This document shows positions 30,201 through 44,300 of a stretch of DNA of 64,000 nucleotides, piece after piece; position 1 is the stretch's first letter; the number at the start of each line of letters is the position of its first letter. The notes beneath the pieces are model-generated. The model did not search any database. It was given only the letters and a program-made list of their open reading frames with translations, and was not told where the DNA came from. The position numbers were made by a program, and so were the translations under genes. The DNA lies in the NCBI RefSeq assembly GCF_965140245.1, contig NC_134038.1:4669353-4733352 (forward strand). Direction: 5' to 3'. The stretch is from Athene noctua (lineage: Eukaryota; Chordata; Aves; Strigiformes; Strigidae).

Positions 30201-32788
30201 GCAGCTCACCCAGTGTTATAGCTGAGAAGTTCACTTCAGGCTTTCCAGACAGCAGGGCCTGTTTCCCACAGGATCTCAGATTCCCTGGATTTTTGTTGTT
30301 AAGTCCAAAGTGCATCTCTCATGGCTTGAAAATGTCAGGGATGCGCCATGGCTGGACATCACCGAGGTTGTCATCCACACCTCCTGCCTTCCTGGCTCAG
30401 GTGGATGTCACCAAGGTAGTCAAGTAAACCTTCCAGCATGGATGAGAAGACACGCATTAGCATGGAGCTAAGAGCTAAAGGCCCTCCACATGCTCCCATC
30501 TGGATGGCCAAGGTCTTTCCTGGCCCCTGACACCCCAGGGCTCTCAGACTTCTCCTGTAGACTCAGAGGAAGTCCAGCACCCACAAGTCTCACTATGTGA
30601 TATTGGAGGTACTGTGCTGCCACCTTGGAGGTAAATAAGACAAAGCAACAGGTGCAGCAAGCTGGGAGACCTTCTGTCTCATCTGAGAGCAGCCCAGGAC
30701 CAAAGAAAATGTTTCCCAGCACTACCAAAGACTCACTACACCTCTGTGCTTCGTCCCCATGCTGAGTGACAGGAGCAAGTAGTTACAGGGCCTTGTTTTT
30801 GAAACAATTTCACTGCTGCTGTCTTTGGAGCAGCTGGACAAAACCTTTCTTGAATGAAGTCTGTCAGGACCAGTGCAAGAAATTATGCCTGGGTGTTGGC
30901 TTTTAAGAAGTCTAGTGGTCTCCAGATCAGTGGTCCTAGAAGGGTGCACAAGAGTGACTGCTCTTCCAGAGACTTTCCAAGAGGAACCACACATCACCTC
31001 GAAAATATGTTACTTTTACTGAAGCCATACATCTCACCTTGGATTTCCAGTGTTTCTCAGATAAAGTATCCCTTGAGGAGTGCAAAGGCTGGGGAGTTAG
31101 GAGCTGTACCGTGATGGGAATTTATTAGTAGTAATATACAGATGTAGAGAAGGTGGCTTTCCCAGCCTTGGATCCAACACAGCATAGACAGGGTGCACCC
31201 CAAATAAACAGCAGTTGAGCAAAATAACTAACTATCCTTTCAGCTTGGAGGTGGGGCTGGATGTCTAGGAGTGTCTAGATCAAACTGGGTAATGGGAGCT
31301 GAAACCCATGAGATACCTCGTGAGTTTTGAGTCAGGTCTTTTTCTCCTTTAAGTCATCTGGACTCATTACTATGGTGTCGTTATCTGGGGAGCTGACATT
31401 GAAAAAATGGTCCCACCAAGTGGTGAGGCAGATCGATGTGAGTAAAGACCTTTGATTTTGTGGCCTTTATCTTAATTGCACAATTTGAATGCTCTTGGGA
31501 GTTTTTCTCTGCTTTTATCCATTGCAAATGGAATGGGTAATAATGCCTTGTGTTTATAGGTAGCCATATGATGTGCTTGCTTTTTGGGATAATAATTACT
31601 GGGAAAAGATTAACGAAGAGCAGATATTTGAATAGTTGTTTGAAGTCCTTTTTTTTTTTTTTTGGTTAAACAACAGAAAGGGTCGAGTGCCTTGACTAGT
31701 GTACCAGCCACTCATTGGATCCATAAGATTTGTGTTTCCTATGTTCTTGGACTAAGTTAATAAATATTTACAGGTTGAGGCTCTGATTCAGCAAAGCACT
31801 CAGCTGTGTGCTTAAATTTCCTTGGCCTCAGTGGCACTTAAATGCAACCTTGTACAACTCGCTCGATTTGAGGACCTTGGATCTTTTGGATAACAAAGAC
31901 AACATGTGTCATTGCCAAACTATGGGTCACCGAGTCACATTGCTGGATATCACAAAGCTCTTCATCCCTTTTGTTCTCTCTTACATGGTGAAATAGCAGC
32001 TGACTAGGTGATTTTCACATGCCCTTACTTATTTTGTGGCAATGATGGTGATTTCTAAACAACCTATATGAAAAATTTTTAACCTGGATTCTGAGTTTGG
32101 AGGATTCACACTTTTTTGATTTGCGCTTTTTTTTTTTTTTTTGTGGTGTTGGTACTGCTGCAAGGCAATCAGGAGATTTTCTCACATCCACCAGGTGAAG
32201 AAAGATTGTTGAGAAAGTCTGATGTCCCTTTTGTGAGTGAAAATGCAGGACTCAGTAGGTGGCCAGGAGGGTCACTTCTCCACAGGGCTAGCTCATCTCT
32301 GAGTGAGGCTCATAGAGCACCTCAGGAGTTCAAACACTCCCTTATATTCAGCGTGTACGTTTCTTATTTTCATTGCTCATGCACTCCCTCTGCTGATCCA
32401 AATTATCTAGAAGAATAATGATAGTGCCAGAGCTACGCAAAGTGCAGTGTGAAAAGGGCTGTATAGCAAAAAATAAACCAGCACATCCCAGATGGAGATT
32501 ACTTGAAGTTCAGGGGGCAGAAGGGGGAAAAAAAGGAAAAAAAAAAAAAACAAAACATAGGGAGAAATCGAGATGTGGCAAATACAGTCCCAAAGCAGGG
32601 AGCTCCCAGCAGTCCCAACCTCAGCATGAACTTCTTCAAAACCCCACATTCCTCCCTGTTGAAGCCCCCATCTCTGGACAAGCTCAAAAATGGTGGCAGG
32701 TTCTTCAGTGGGCCACGAGCCCATAATCAGTGTTGTCTGAGGCAGAACTGAGCTCCCTCTTCTCTCCAGCAGTGGCCATAGCAGAAGT
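24202..32788. other. Intergenic DNA, no gene recognised
   Basis: 8.6 kb without a supported gene or recognised interspersed repeat. Contains a purine-rich A tract at 26687-26725, T tracts at about 31649-31664 and 32127-32142, and an A tract at about 32528-32550. The AT-rich block 31440-31800 looks different from its surroundings (see findings). Confidence 0.5.
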
Positions 32789-32982
32789 CATAGGATTAAC
32801 AGGGTAATTCAGGCTGGGACGGACCTCAGAGGGTTTCTAGTCCAACCTCCTGTTCAAAGCAGAGTCAGCTTCAGCAATCAGCCCAGGCTGCTCAGGGCTT
32901 TCTTCATTCTGGTCCTGGACACTCCAAGGATGCAGACTACAATACCTGGCCCAGTGTTTGGTATCTTCACAACCCAGCTAGA
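32789..32982 (-). mobile_element. Older CR1 LINE fragment, minus strand
   Basis: Reads on the + strand as AATTCAGGCTGGGACGGACC, TCTAGTCCAACCTCCTG, TCAGCCCAGGCTGCTCAGGG and ACTCCAAGGATGCAGA, the inverted 3' region of a diverged CR1. The tip of the 3' repeat is decayed. The 5' boundary is approximate. Confidence 0.8.
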
Positions 32983-35137
32983 CCTACTTCAGCCCCTCTC
33001 TAAGGCAGCACCAAGGACTTGAGCTGTCACAGCCAAAGCGTATCAGGCTGCAGACACTCCTGCATATCTGCCTCTGTCGCCACTAAAACAAAGTCCTTCT
33101 CGGTACAGAAGATAAGCTCAACTGAATCTTTGGAAACAAGCAAGTGCCTGGGTTTAGAAAGTAAAGCTGCCAACCCCCTTTCCTTGGTGCACTCACACAC
33201 TGAACCAGTGGTGTCCAGAGCTGGAAAACCAGATCTCGAGCAGTTAAAGACATGGCTCACCTTAGCAGGGCAGGCCCACTGGACCCATTTCCCACCACTG
33301 ATAATTGCACCATCAGCAGAGAAAGGAGGCAAGGGCTTACATCAGCAGCAGCAGCTTTCCCCTTCAGCTTGCACTCTGAGGTACTTCAGTATTTGGGAAC
33401 CCTTTGGATGGCATCATCCTCCAGGGTGAAATGTGGTGACCAGTGTTGGAAGGGCAGGAGGCAGCTTTTCATTCCACCTTCTCTCTCTTCACAGAACAAA
33501 GTTGTCCACTGCTCCCTTTTCCTCCCCTAGCCTTGTGGTGACAGCTCAGGTCATGATGGATCTCTGCAGTCCAAAATACCTGGGAGGAGATGAGGTAGCA
33601 AGGAGCCAGGTAGGATTCACCTTTCTACACCATCTCCAAACCATGAGTAAGGACACGTGTCTGTCTGTCAGCCACCCTTTGTGGATGCTTCTTGGTCCTT
33701 TAGGATGAACTTTGGCTCTACCAGCACATTGGATGCCTACCCCTCAAAAGAACAAACCCAAAATAAGAAACCTTCAGCTTTGGAAGCAAGCTCTGTAGGC
33801 CAGAAGAAACATAACCCACAGGGGCCCAGTTAACCTTTCCCCAAACCAATTCGCCTTTCATAAGCCAAAAAGATAAGAACTAATGGGGCTGCTGGGAAGC
33901 AGGGGAGAAGCAGAGAATTGCTCTATGTGTTCTTTTGAAGGTCCCAAAAGGAAAAGGTCTCTGACAAGGAGTTTATTTTCATTAAAAATGACAGGCCCAG
34001 CTCAACCAGTCAAATAAACAAAGCAAGTCTATATAACAGCAAGTGCAAAAGGTCCTGGGTTATTTATAAAGGGCTTTTAAGTATATTAGGCCTAACACCA
34101 AGATAAATCAACCCTGCTAGGATTCCAGAGGCGTATCACATGTGGCTCTAGCTGTTGTCAGTTTTGTGCTGGAATATATTTAGCGGCCTGTTATCTTCCA
34201 AACCCTCCCTGCTTTTTCCCTAGTGACTCCCCTTTGAAAATTAATACATTGAGACCAAACACAAGTTCCTGTCTTCAGTCCCATATTGACCAGCTCAAAT
34301 CCTTCCGAAGTGTTCAAATCCTTGCCATCGCATTCAGCAGATATTTTGCTGTCCAGCGTGTTGTGGGATGGCAAAGGACCCTGTTCAAGACCAGGTTTGC
34401 TCGAGCCAACAGGTTTTTTTTTTTCTGACAAGCAATTCAGCGCAGAGGGTCACCAACTTCTACCACTGTGAACTTCAGTTCAAATAAATATGAGGGATTA
34501 CTTCTCAGCTGGGAGGAAGGAGAAGGAAGATGAGTATGTTTGGGATCTTGTAGAACTTGTTCACATGGCCAGTTGAAGACCCTGCAATCCAACTAAATAA
34601 AATGTGAGTGATTTGTGAAAGGGAGAGTAAGGCTTGGCTCTGATGCCTCTGGCCTCTGAGATGTAGGACTCTGGGAACCAAGGCAAGCCACAGGAGCGTG
34701 GGAGGTGAGAGAAAGGCTCGGTAAAAGCTGGCTCCTTCATTCTGAGAGCTGGGCCCAAAGTTTGTAGAGCATCTTTAAGAAAATTAAGGGTCTGATTCAC
34801 CTAAGGCACAGAAATACCTCATTTTCTGGCAATCAGTTCTTCATGTTCAGACCCTGGGCAAAACCAGTGCTGGGAAATAGCCACAAGTTGGTCTGCTGCT
34901 GCCAGCTCAACCTCACTGCATTTCACCGAACTTCTTGAGTGCTTTCTTCTCCCGTCCCTCCAGCACAATGGCATACCTTACCAGATCCAGGGCCCGGCCC
35001 AAGTCCAGTACAATGTGGCATGTCCAGGACTGCACAGAGGGGAAGAGGATTTCAGCTAGAGACTGGCTATGGAGGTGTCTACATGTAGATGTTTCCTGCA
35101 TGCTAGGGGTGCAACCCAGTGTCTTCACACAGATGTT
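32983..35137. other. Intergenic DNA, no gene recognised
   Basis: No coding region or repeat recognised. A T9 tract lies at about 34416-34426. Confidence 0.5.
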
Positions 35138-35790
35138 TCACAGAATCACAGAATCATTCAGGTTTAGAAAAGACCCTTGGAATCATTGACTCTAACATCA
35201 GCCCTATTCTACAAAGTTTTCCCCTACCCCACATCCCCCAGCATCTCATCTGAACGACCCCTAAACACACCCAGGGGTGGTGAATCCATCCCCTCCCTGG
35301 GCAGCCTATTCCACTTTCTGACCACTCTTTCCGGGAAAAATTATTTCCTAATGTCCAGTCTGAACCTCCCCTGTTGCAGTTTAAAGACGTTCCCTCTTGT
35401 TCCATCCCTAATTCCCTGGGAGCAGAGCCCAGCCCCAGCCTCTCTGCAATGTCCTGTCAGGAGCTGCAGAGAGAGATGAGGTCTCCCCTCAGCCTCCTCC
35501 TCCTCACACTGAACACTCCCAGCTCCTTCAGTGTCTCCTCACAGGATTTGTTCTCCAGACCCTTTCCCAGCCTCGTTGACCTCCTCTGCCCTCGCTCCAG
35601 CACCTCGATATCCCTCCCATAGTGAAGTGCCCAAACCTGGACACAACCCTCCAGGTGTGGCCTCACCAGTGCAGAGCACAGGGGGACTGTCACCTCCCTG
35701 CTCCTGCTGGCCACACTAGTGCTGACCCAAGCCAGGAGGCCGTTGGCTTTCTTGGCCACCCGGGCACACTGCTGGCTCATGTGCAGCTAC
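35138..35790 (-). mobile_element. CR1 LINE 3' fragment, minus strand
   Basis: TCACAGAATCACAGAATCAT begins the inverted 3' end; the copy extends about 650 bp into the end of ORF2. Translated on the minus strand it gives ARVAKKANGLLAWVSTSVAS and VPLCSALVRPHLEGCVQVW, the conserved CR1 reverse-transcriptase tail, with downstream frameshifts. It is the longest of the three young-subfamily copies here. Confidence 0.93.
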
Positions 35791-37511
35791 TATTGCATAC
35801 TGTATGGTATTCCCACTGACCTCCAACTGCCACAAGAGCAGGATATGGGTGTCCTATGGGTTTATCTGGCCTACCCTCTCAGGTATCCTGAGGCAAACAG
35901 TACCAGATGTTGAGGCAACTGCATCATTCTCTGTACTTCCCCAGAAACTTAGAAGAAACTTGTCCCATTTAGTGCCTTGCACTGTAAAACTAGGGACAGT
36001 TCCATTTCTCTTATTTCTGGCTTTTATTGCTCCAGCTCTTGTTTGGAAAGGATGCCACATCAGAGGAAGGAACTTCTGGGTAGAGGAAAAATGTTCATAA
36101 AGCAATGTTCAAGCGGGTGCCCATCCTTGGGATTCCAGTTTACCCACCAAATAACTTCACTGTTTGTGCATCCCTGCTGGAGCAATCTGGATAACTGGAT
36201 TCTGTCTTCCAGAGGATTCAGGACAGAGTTTTCATCTTCATTTTATGATGAGGTCAGATGTCTCTGTATGCCACTGCCTGGGAAGATGATGACGTTCTTT
36301 CATCATCACAAGGCCAACATCATAAATAAGGTTTCTATAAGGGAGTGCAGAGAGGGAGGTACCTGATTTGGGGAATCCTTTGAATTTGCTTTTTTATGCC
36401 AAATGCCTCAGCTGTTTTCAATTTATTGAAATTAAGTCCCGTTTAGTAACACCCAATAATTGCCTAATTGGTTTGAACTAATCGACTACATACAGCCCAG
36501 AAGATGCCAGCTGGTGACCCCCTGCCTTTCTGAAAAGGCTGTGGGAATTGTCTGCAGGAACAATTGCTCAGCAGGAAAGGCAAGTTTTGCAAAATCAAGC
36601 TTCACTGTGAGAAAAAGCTGTGGGTTTGCTCAAGTAATTCCATTTCTTTTTGTTTGTTTTTCTTCCCAGAAAACTCAAATCAAATATCTTCGTTTGGATT
36701 AGTTTAGTGCCAGACATTTGCTTTTAACTTTGTGCCATGGCACACAGAGCCCCAGCAAACTCCTTGCTTCAGCTGAGTTGTGATGCCTGTGAACATGGCT
36801 CCCCCTTAGCCAGACAAGAAGCAAATGAAAGCGTTGAGATTAAGGAAAATAAAAATCTAGCTATTGGGTTTTATATAGGGACTTCTGTAGTCTTTTGCCC
36901 CCGTGAATAGAAAGCGAAACTGCTTTTTCCAGGGTGACACTCAGCTCTCCGTCTTAAATACAAAAGTTAAAAGTTAATCTGTCTTAAAGACAAGAGTTAG
37001 AGAAATTTTAGCAACCCCATAGAGTCAGATGCTCCCGATGAAAAACAAGGGTCCAGCCTCCTCTGCCAATTGCTCTTCTTTCTTTTCACCATCCCCTCCA
37101 CTCAGCAACTTGCTGTTTGATCCACCAAATATATCTGAGGGGAGAATCAGACTGGAGAATGCCAAGGATCAAAGTGATCTCTCCTCGAGCCATTCACCCC
37201 ATCAGTGTTGGGCTGGAACCAGCAGTACCAGCATTAGTCTGGCCAGATACAAAATCCCAGGCGAGTATTTTCATGCTGGAGTTGCTCACAGCCGGTTAAT
37301 TCCTGGAAACTTGCACCAGATGGCGGTGCCAGCCCATCTGCAGCCTCATCTCTTAAAAAAAGGCAAGTTCTGAATTGTTTGGGGTTTTTTTGTGTTAAAG
37401 GCTGGTACCTGCTCGAACGCCTGAGCCACGCAGGTGTCCCAGTGCAAGGGTCCAACTTGGATGTGCCTCCTTAGGCACCGTCTGCTGTATTTTGCCAATA
37501 TCCTGAGAGGA
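35791..37511. other. Intergenic DNA, no gene recognised
   Basis: No coding region recognised. The stretch 36380-36500 is AT-rich with homeodomain-like words (TTTATTGAAATTAAG, CAATAATTGCCTAATTGG) and might be a conserved non-coding element. Confidence 0.45.

Positions 37512-37559
<48 letters not shown>
37512..37559 (+). repeat. (ATAG)12 microsatellite
   Basis: Twelve perfect ATAG (GATA) units without interruption. Likely to be polymorphic in length. Confidence 0.97.
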
Positions 37560-40500
37560 GAGAGAAAACAGCCATTACTATGTTCAGGACAAGGAACCAT
37601 TTATAGAGGTGAAAGCATGGCTGGGTATAAAGCATCAGAACAGAGCGGGGATGGAAGGTGCCAAGAACAAGATCAGGGCTGAGCTGTACAAGCCATCAAG
37701 AAACTGTCCTGTCCATCGCCCAAGTAGATATTCTCCACCTCAGTGGGTTAAAAGCTGCTTGTACAGAGCTCTGATAAATGCAGGTGTCTCTGGTCACTGA
37801 TCTCTGTCCCCACATACCGCAGCACCGACCTTGCAGTGATGCTAAACAAGTTTTGTTGTCTCAGTCTCTTGGTGCTCCCCTCCAGCAGCTCCCAGGGGCC
37901 CAGCTCTGGGAGACAGGCTGCAGCCACCACAGTCTTCCTGGCCACGAGCATTTTCATCACCCTGATGTATGTTCCCAGTGCTCCCAGAACCTGTCAGGGA
38001 GCTGCTCAATAAACAGCAAGTGGATTTACAAAGCTCGTTCCTGGACGGGAAGTGCTGGCGGGTTGACAGGCCAGATCCTGCACATAGCAGTTTACCTCTG
38101 GCCACGTGGAATTGCAGCGGTGCAACCCCAAGGGCTTGTCCTGCTGTGGTGGGTGGGAGGTAGAGTTTGCCCCACGAGTTCTATATAACTTACATCCTGC
38201 CCATGCATTGGCTTGGATCATGATGCAGCACGAGCAGGGCTGTGGGCTGCGTACGGAAACACCTCCTGCATGGACACAGGCAGTATGATGAGCAGAGCTG
38301 GACACAAAACAGGCCTGTCAAGATGTTAGCTGAGAAAACTAAACTTTTTCTGCACAAGCCTCTGACACGCTAGCCTGAAAAGCAGCAGCCAGCAAGCCGA
38401 GGTTGGCCCCATTACCACACTGGGAATAAACAGGCTGAACTGTGTTTGTTGAAATACACAACTTCCCAGCCTGATCCTTCTCTGTCCAGCATTTTAGGTT
38501 TTTTACTTCTACCTGAACAAGTCTGGGAGTGCGATTTATCATACCTGGTCAGATAGAAGACTGGCTTCCCTCCTACCCAGAGGTGAAGGATGGCTCCAGG
38601 AGGAGGCAGGAAGAAGGTGGCCAGGTTGAGGCCTCACTGGGACACGTCATTTGCCTCTGCCTGTTGCAATAACAAGCACCTGCTCTGTGCTGTGGTGGTT
38701 TGAAAGCCCTAGTCACAGCTGGTAGAAATTTCCATCCCCCACTTGCCCCTGCAAGCCAGCCTGATCCCAGAAGAACTCTGCATCAGAAAGAAGATATGTC
38801 CTAACACTAACATGTGTAAAGGTTTAGACCAGGCTGTCAAACAAACTCTGATCACTCATTGTTTAGCAGTTATGGATCCAAGCTACATAAATTGGTGACA
38901 GAGCACACTGGGAATACGTCCACCTTTCTCTTCTGGAAACCCTCAAGGAATTTAGGCATGACGTACCTAATGACCCTGCTGATCTCTCCAGCCAGTCAGG
39001 CAGACATGTTTGCAGGTGGTGCCAATCCCTGGCATGAGAGGATCTCACCATCTAACCAGGAGAAGAGTTCAGGGAAGGACCATGGAGGGCAGGACACAGG
39101 CAGCTTGGAGGTAGGTACCTGCCCAGAGTCATGTCTTCCCCCCTATTCAGTGGGGTGGGTAATAAAATTGTTTTCTTATTCTCGGAACTTCTAACTTCTG
39201 AGAAGAAAAAAAAAAAAAAAAAAAAAGTCAAGTTTTTCACAGAAAGTCAGAGAGAATGGGGCAGATGCAGTTGCTTTTGCTTAGCCAGTCCATAGACTGG
39301 TCACTCAAATGGCCTACCATAGTTCACATCTCTGTTTCACCCTCATCCAACTCAACTACTTAACTTCTGACCACTGCCACAAGTGAACCCATATTTACCC
39401 CTGTTATTACAGAATCACACAGACTGGAATGCTACCAATTCTGCCCAAAGCTGGGCTGAGGCACAGCAGGCTGCTCAGAGCCTTGCCTAGTCAAACTATA
39501 ACAGAGCCCAGTATATGAATAGTCTTCATTAATGCAAAGACACGTTGCTGTCACATCTGTGCTGAGTTGCTCCGCTCTGCAAAAGTCAGTATTCACAGCA
39601 GCAGGGGTTTGAACCACTGTCCCTGTGCTATGGGATTTCCACGTCCACCAGGCTCAGATAAAATGGCACACAAACTCCCTTCCTCTCTGGTTTTGACCAC
39701 AGATTCAATCTGGGACCTGAGAAACTTTTATCAGCTAAGGTTTCGTTAAAATTGGTATGTTCCCATGGAAAGTTTCTGTTTCAATTAAATCAGCATTTTT
39801 TGATAGAAAAAAAAAATCATCAGACAGCATTCCAATCTGTTCTAGATAAATTTACTAATATCTACTCCAAAAGGAACCCCCATGGCAGACTTTTGTTTCA
39901 CTACCAATATGTTTAGGAAAGGCTCTGGGCTTTCAGGTTATACCCAGCAATCTTCTTTCTGATGTAGAAACATGGCGTGAAAAGTTTTGGATTGATGATT
40001 CCAATGTATGTCTTTACTTGGTTAGCAGTGTTAGTGTTGGCCTGCCTTAGTTCTGTTGAAAAACCTTTTCTGGATCCAAAAGCATATTTATTGCAATCTC
40101 TAAATTCTTCAGCTGAACAGGGAAAGGAGGTTGAATCCTTAATAAAGACTTCCTTCCTCCCAGTGTTATTTATTCGTCGGATAAAGATAGGCTAAAATAA
40201 ACATAAATTACTGGTAAAGACTTAAAAACTTCAGTGATTAAAACATTATTCTCCTATCAATGCTCCACATAAATTCTTTGATTCGTAGGATACTAATTCT
40301 CAATTTCTCCAGTTCAGCCTAAATGATCTCAGATGGCAAAGCCAGTCTTTATCATGAATAAAGGTTGCAGATTTTTAAAAATAAAATATTCTGAAATACA
40401 TGGATGGTTCCACTGATCTCCTGAACTTGTAGATCTGCAGTTCATCAAAGTCTTGGTCAGATAAGGTTTGTTCTGCCTGACCTCCTGTCATATTGCAGTA

Positions 40501-41204
40501 GTTGCATATGATGTCCAGCCCTGTTCCTACGTCAAACATTTGTCTTAACTCTGTGCCCCCTTGAAAATGTTGCCACTCACTGCTTTCCCCAACAACTCCC
40601 GTGCAGAAGAAACACCCCTCTTTGGAAAAGGCTTGGTGATTAGGAGTGGACCCAAGCTGACAGCCCATGTTGCCTTCAGGGTTGTCCCAGTCCTTTCCTG
40701 AGTAGGACATGAGTTCATTCTTTAAACAGACACGAAGCACTTTTGGACATGAATTTATGGCAAACCATTGATTAGTTTGTTATATGACCGAAGCACCTGC
40801 TGTTGAATCCAAAGTGGTAGGAAAGGTGAAAGGGAACAGTTCAACCTGAGGCCACTTGAGCAGTTACTGGTAAAAACACCTTTTCTTCTTGTTGAATCTG
40901 CTTATGTGTTTAGTCCTTGGAAAAACAGATCACCTGAGAAAACACCAAAAAAACATGTGATCATCATTTGGCTTTTGAAAGAGAATAAATGAGAAAAGAC
41001 TATGCATTGCTTCTGCTACATCTCCACATTCAGTTCCCAAGGCACTGTGTGGTTTTTGCTTTTTTAGGTGGAGCTCCTGAAATTAGGGACCAGATAGGGC
41101 AAACAATGACATACATGGCAAAAAATGAATGTTTTCTGACTGCTGATCATGCTAGAACCCAACCAGTATCCAAAGAGACAGTCAGGCAAAGGGTTTGATA
41201 CCAA
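37560..41204. other. Intergenic DNA, no gene recognised
   Basis: No coding region recognised. A21 tract at 39206-39226. The 121-codon open frame on the minus strand at 40375-40740 resembles no family I know. Confidence 0.5.
39206..39226 (+). repeat. A21 tract
   Basis: Twenty-one consecutive A residues following GAGAAG. No retroposed gene sequence is recognisable in the preceding bases. Confidence 0.9.
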
Positions 41205-41342
41205 CAGAAGGAAAGGGCTTTCCTTCTACACGATGTTTGTAATTAACTTGTGGGACTCCATGCCACAGGAGGTCACGCAGGCCAACATTATGCATGAGAT
41301 CACAAAGGGTTTATTCAAAATTGTGGAGGATTTCATTGGAGG
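41205..41342 (+). mobile_element. Ancient CR1/L3-type LINE relic, plus strand
   Basis: GGACTCCATGCCACAGGAGG, then a gap and AAAGGGTTTATTCAAAATTGTGGAGG, matches the pattern of the old CR1-L3 3' region (TGGAACTC-CTGCCACAGG, GGTTTAAA-AGGGATTGGA). Highly diverged, so family and edges are uncertain. Confidence 0.55.
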
Positions 41343-44300
41343 CAACTTAGCACAGTGATCTGGCTGCAACTTCTGTGGCAGAAAATCCCTAAAATACTGA
41401 TTAACAAAGGCAGACAGTCTGTCAAGTATCTTGCTCTAGGCATCTGTGTTCCTTGCAGTCATTCTTCAGACATCTGTTCCATTGTCAGAAACATCATACT
41501 GAGATGCACTGTGTTTCAGTTATATAGTGACCAGGGTGGCAAGGAAAAACTGGGGATTAAGGACACCATTCTTTATTTAATAGGATGTGGAAGACAGATT
41601 TTCAGCTGCTGTAAATCAGTTCAGGTTACTGGTTTTCTATGAGGCTCTGGAGATTTACCCCTCCCAAGGATCTGGCTCTCTTTGATCTTTTCCAGACTGA
41701 CAGGACATCGGTTTCCATCACGCCCTCAAGATCTCTCCTTGCATTGCAAAAGGTCCTAGAAAAGCCCCTGAGACTTGCTGGAGGTTTCCTCATGTCCCTT
41801 TGCCCTCTGGACCTTCACAAGACCCTCACTGCAGTAGTGTGCCCACACAGGCCATGCAGATGTCATGATGGAGATGTTCGGAGGCTTCAACACCATCCAA
41901 ATGCATGGGTCAATCAAGGAGCAAGCCAAGGAGCGTTTCTCCAGTGCTGAGCCATGCCTCTTCCTCTCTTCTCCCCTGTTCTTGAATCTTTATCTCTCCC
42001 TTCAGAACTGCCTTCAGCAGGGAGCAGAGGATTTCCTAGGAGAAGTTCCCCAAGATCAGCTAGTAGATAGTTTGAGAGGTTTTCAGTACAGCGTGGACTT
42101 AACTTAGCAATGAGCAATACACACATCTTGGGATCCACCACTTACCTGGACTTTTGAGTGGCTGAGAAAAGGTATAAAACAAGTCTGCTAAACTAACCAT
42201 GACAGGGCAAGCCAATCCTCAAAACCAAAGGTAGAAACACTTCCTTACCAGCAGAACAATACCATACATACTAAACAGAGTGGGCAGCTGCTTGGCAACC
42301 CCCACCCATTCCCATGAGACCACTGTCTGTTCCTACAGGATTTACCACCATCTCATGACATTGTAAAGTTTCTTGTCCTGTAAGTCCCTCAACAAACTTT
42401 TCTAATATCCATAATGTGAACTGCTCCCGGCTGCTCCAAAGATGGATGGCTGTGTCACAGATGAGCATCAGATAGTGACATAACACTCAAGAGCTTTACC
42501 TTCCCTGCTTCCCACCCCTTGTGATACCATATTTCACAAGAGTAATCATTAGCAACACTCAGCCAGCAGCTCAGAGGCTGGAAATGATACGCAGAGAGGA
42601 GTTCTGCTCCTGCTCTGAAGGATTTATGCCAGCTGAATGAGTTTCTGTAGGCAAGTAGGGAGAAATATTGCCTCCAATTGGTAATAATGTGGCTGGCAAG
42701 TTGGGGTTCCTGCCCGTTGAGACACAAACTCAGTCTGAGTTGGTTGCAGGCCATGGAGAACAGGTGATTTCAGCCCTTTCTCTGCTGGTTTGATTACCAC
42801 AGACCCCCTGCAGAAGTGACATCAGCTACCAAGCTGTTTCAGAGGAGAGGCTTGGGATTTATTGTCATCTGAGACCAAAATGGCATGTTTCTGCTAAAAG
42901 CTGTGCCTTCCACCAATCCATTGGCAGGGCAGTATGAAGAAGATGCTATAAAGAAGACATTACGTGTAGCTGTAGCTGTCAGGGCTGTATTTTTACCTGA
43001 GATTAAAAAAATTACCTGTGTGCCAAGGTAAAACTGATCACCTGGTCCTTGTCATGTGCTAAAAGCATGTCATGGGCCTTAGCTGGAAGTGTTACTTCCC
43101 AGCAATCTCCATGTGAGACTTCCTCCTTGAGTTTATTGGCTGCAGCTTATTAATTGGTCTCAGAGGGGTCTGGCCTACAGAGAACAGACAGACGTCTGGC
43201 TCCATCAGCCCTCTGTCTCCCATCAGAGCCAGCACTTGCCTAGGAAAGAGCATGGACTCCAGTAAAACTTCCCCAAAATATCCCCGCTTCAGTCAGAAGA
43301 GTTGTATTTCTCCCTAATAAGCCTCACTGTATTTTTCTTCCATTAATTTGTACAGGCATTAGGAATCCTTTTGTGCATTCACAAGTCTCTGTAGCCAAGA
43401 GACCCACACTGAGCTACACACTTAGTGAAAAAGCAGCTGCAAACGGGATCACTTTAAATATGAACTTCCTACTAGTTCCAGAATCAAAGGCCTCCCTTGA
43501 TTTGGGAATGGTGTTCATTTTATGCATTTTCTGAGCTGCCAAAAGCCACCAAGCTTGTTCATGCACACATGTGCATGCATGCATGCAGAGAGTGGCTCAC
43601 ATCCATGCTCCAGCTCTCACTGCATGGAGCCCCAGAAACGTCCTGGAACAGCAGATTACCCTTGTTCTGGACAGTATCTTCTACCTCTATCTGATATCCT
43701 CCGGGTTTCCACAAATTTTTGTCAGCATCCATCATGGATGCTGTGACCTGGGTAAGACTGAGGATGCTGGGGCAAAGCTGAGGAGAGAGCACATTTAAGA
43801 GACCTGTGATGAGCAGCGTACTGGAAGGTGGGAAACTGAATTAAAGTATCACACGCCCACTTGATCATTTGACTGAATAAATGCGGGTCCTAAAATGGCA
43901 ATGTCCACCCTAAAGCCAGTGGCTTTCCCAGCGTGAATCAGTGGGGTTTGGGACATGGACCACCTAAAATAGAGGCAGGGAGCAGAGTTGTGTCTCTGCT
44001 GCACAGGGGTGGCCAGACTCAGAGGTGGACCAAGACCTGGTGCATGCCCAGCACTTGCCACACTTATATTTGCCTGGAGGCTTCGTCTAGTAAGCTCTTC
44101 TGGGTGTCTTGTCTGCCTGTAGATGATGGTGGGCATCACTCAGGGTACACGGGGAGGGCTAAGCCAGAGATGACCCATCCACACTACAGGGCAATCAATA
44201 CCTGCTAGAGGATGCCCTAAAGCACCACAGCTACATGAGGCATAGTAGCAAACATCAACTTCAAGAGCGTGGTCCATGTTGTACTGCATTTCAGCTTTCC

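Noticed and set aside
33490..33525. Short similarity (CACAGAACAAAG followed by ACTGCTC) between here and 48140-48170
   Set aside because: Only about 20 scattered matching bases. Could be a shared old repeat or a chance acceptor-like motif; not enough to call.
43571..43588. Alternating GTGCATGCATGCATGCAG, possible Z-DNA
   Set aside because: Too short to count as a repeat array or structure of note.
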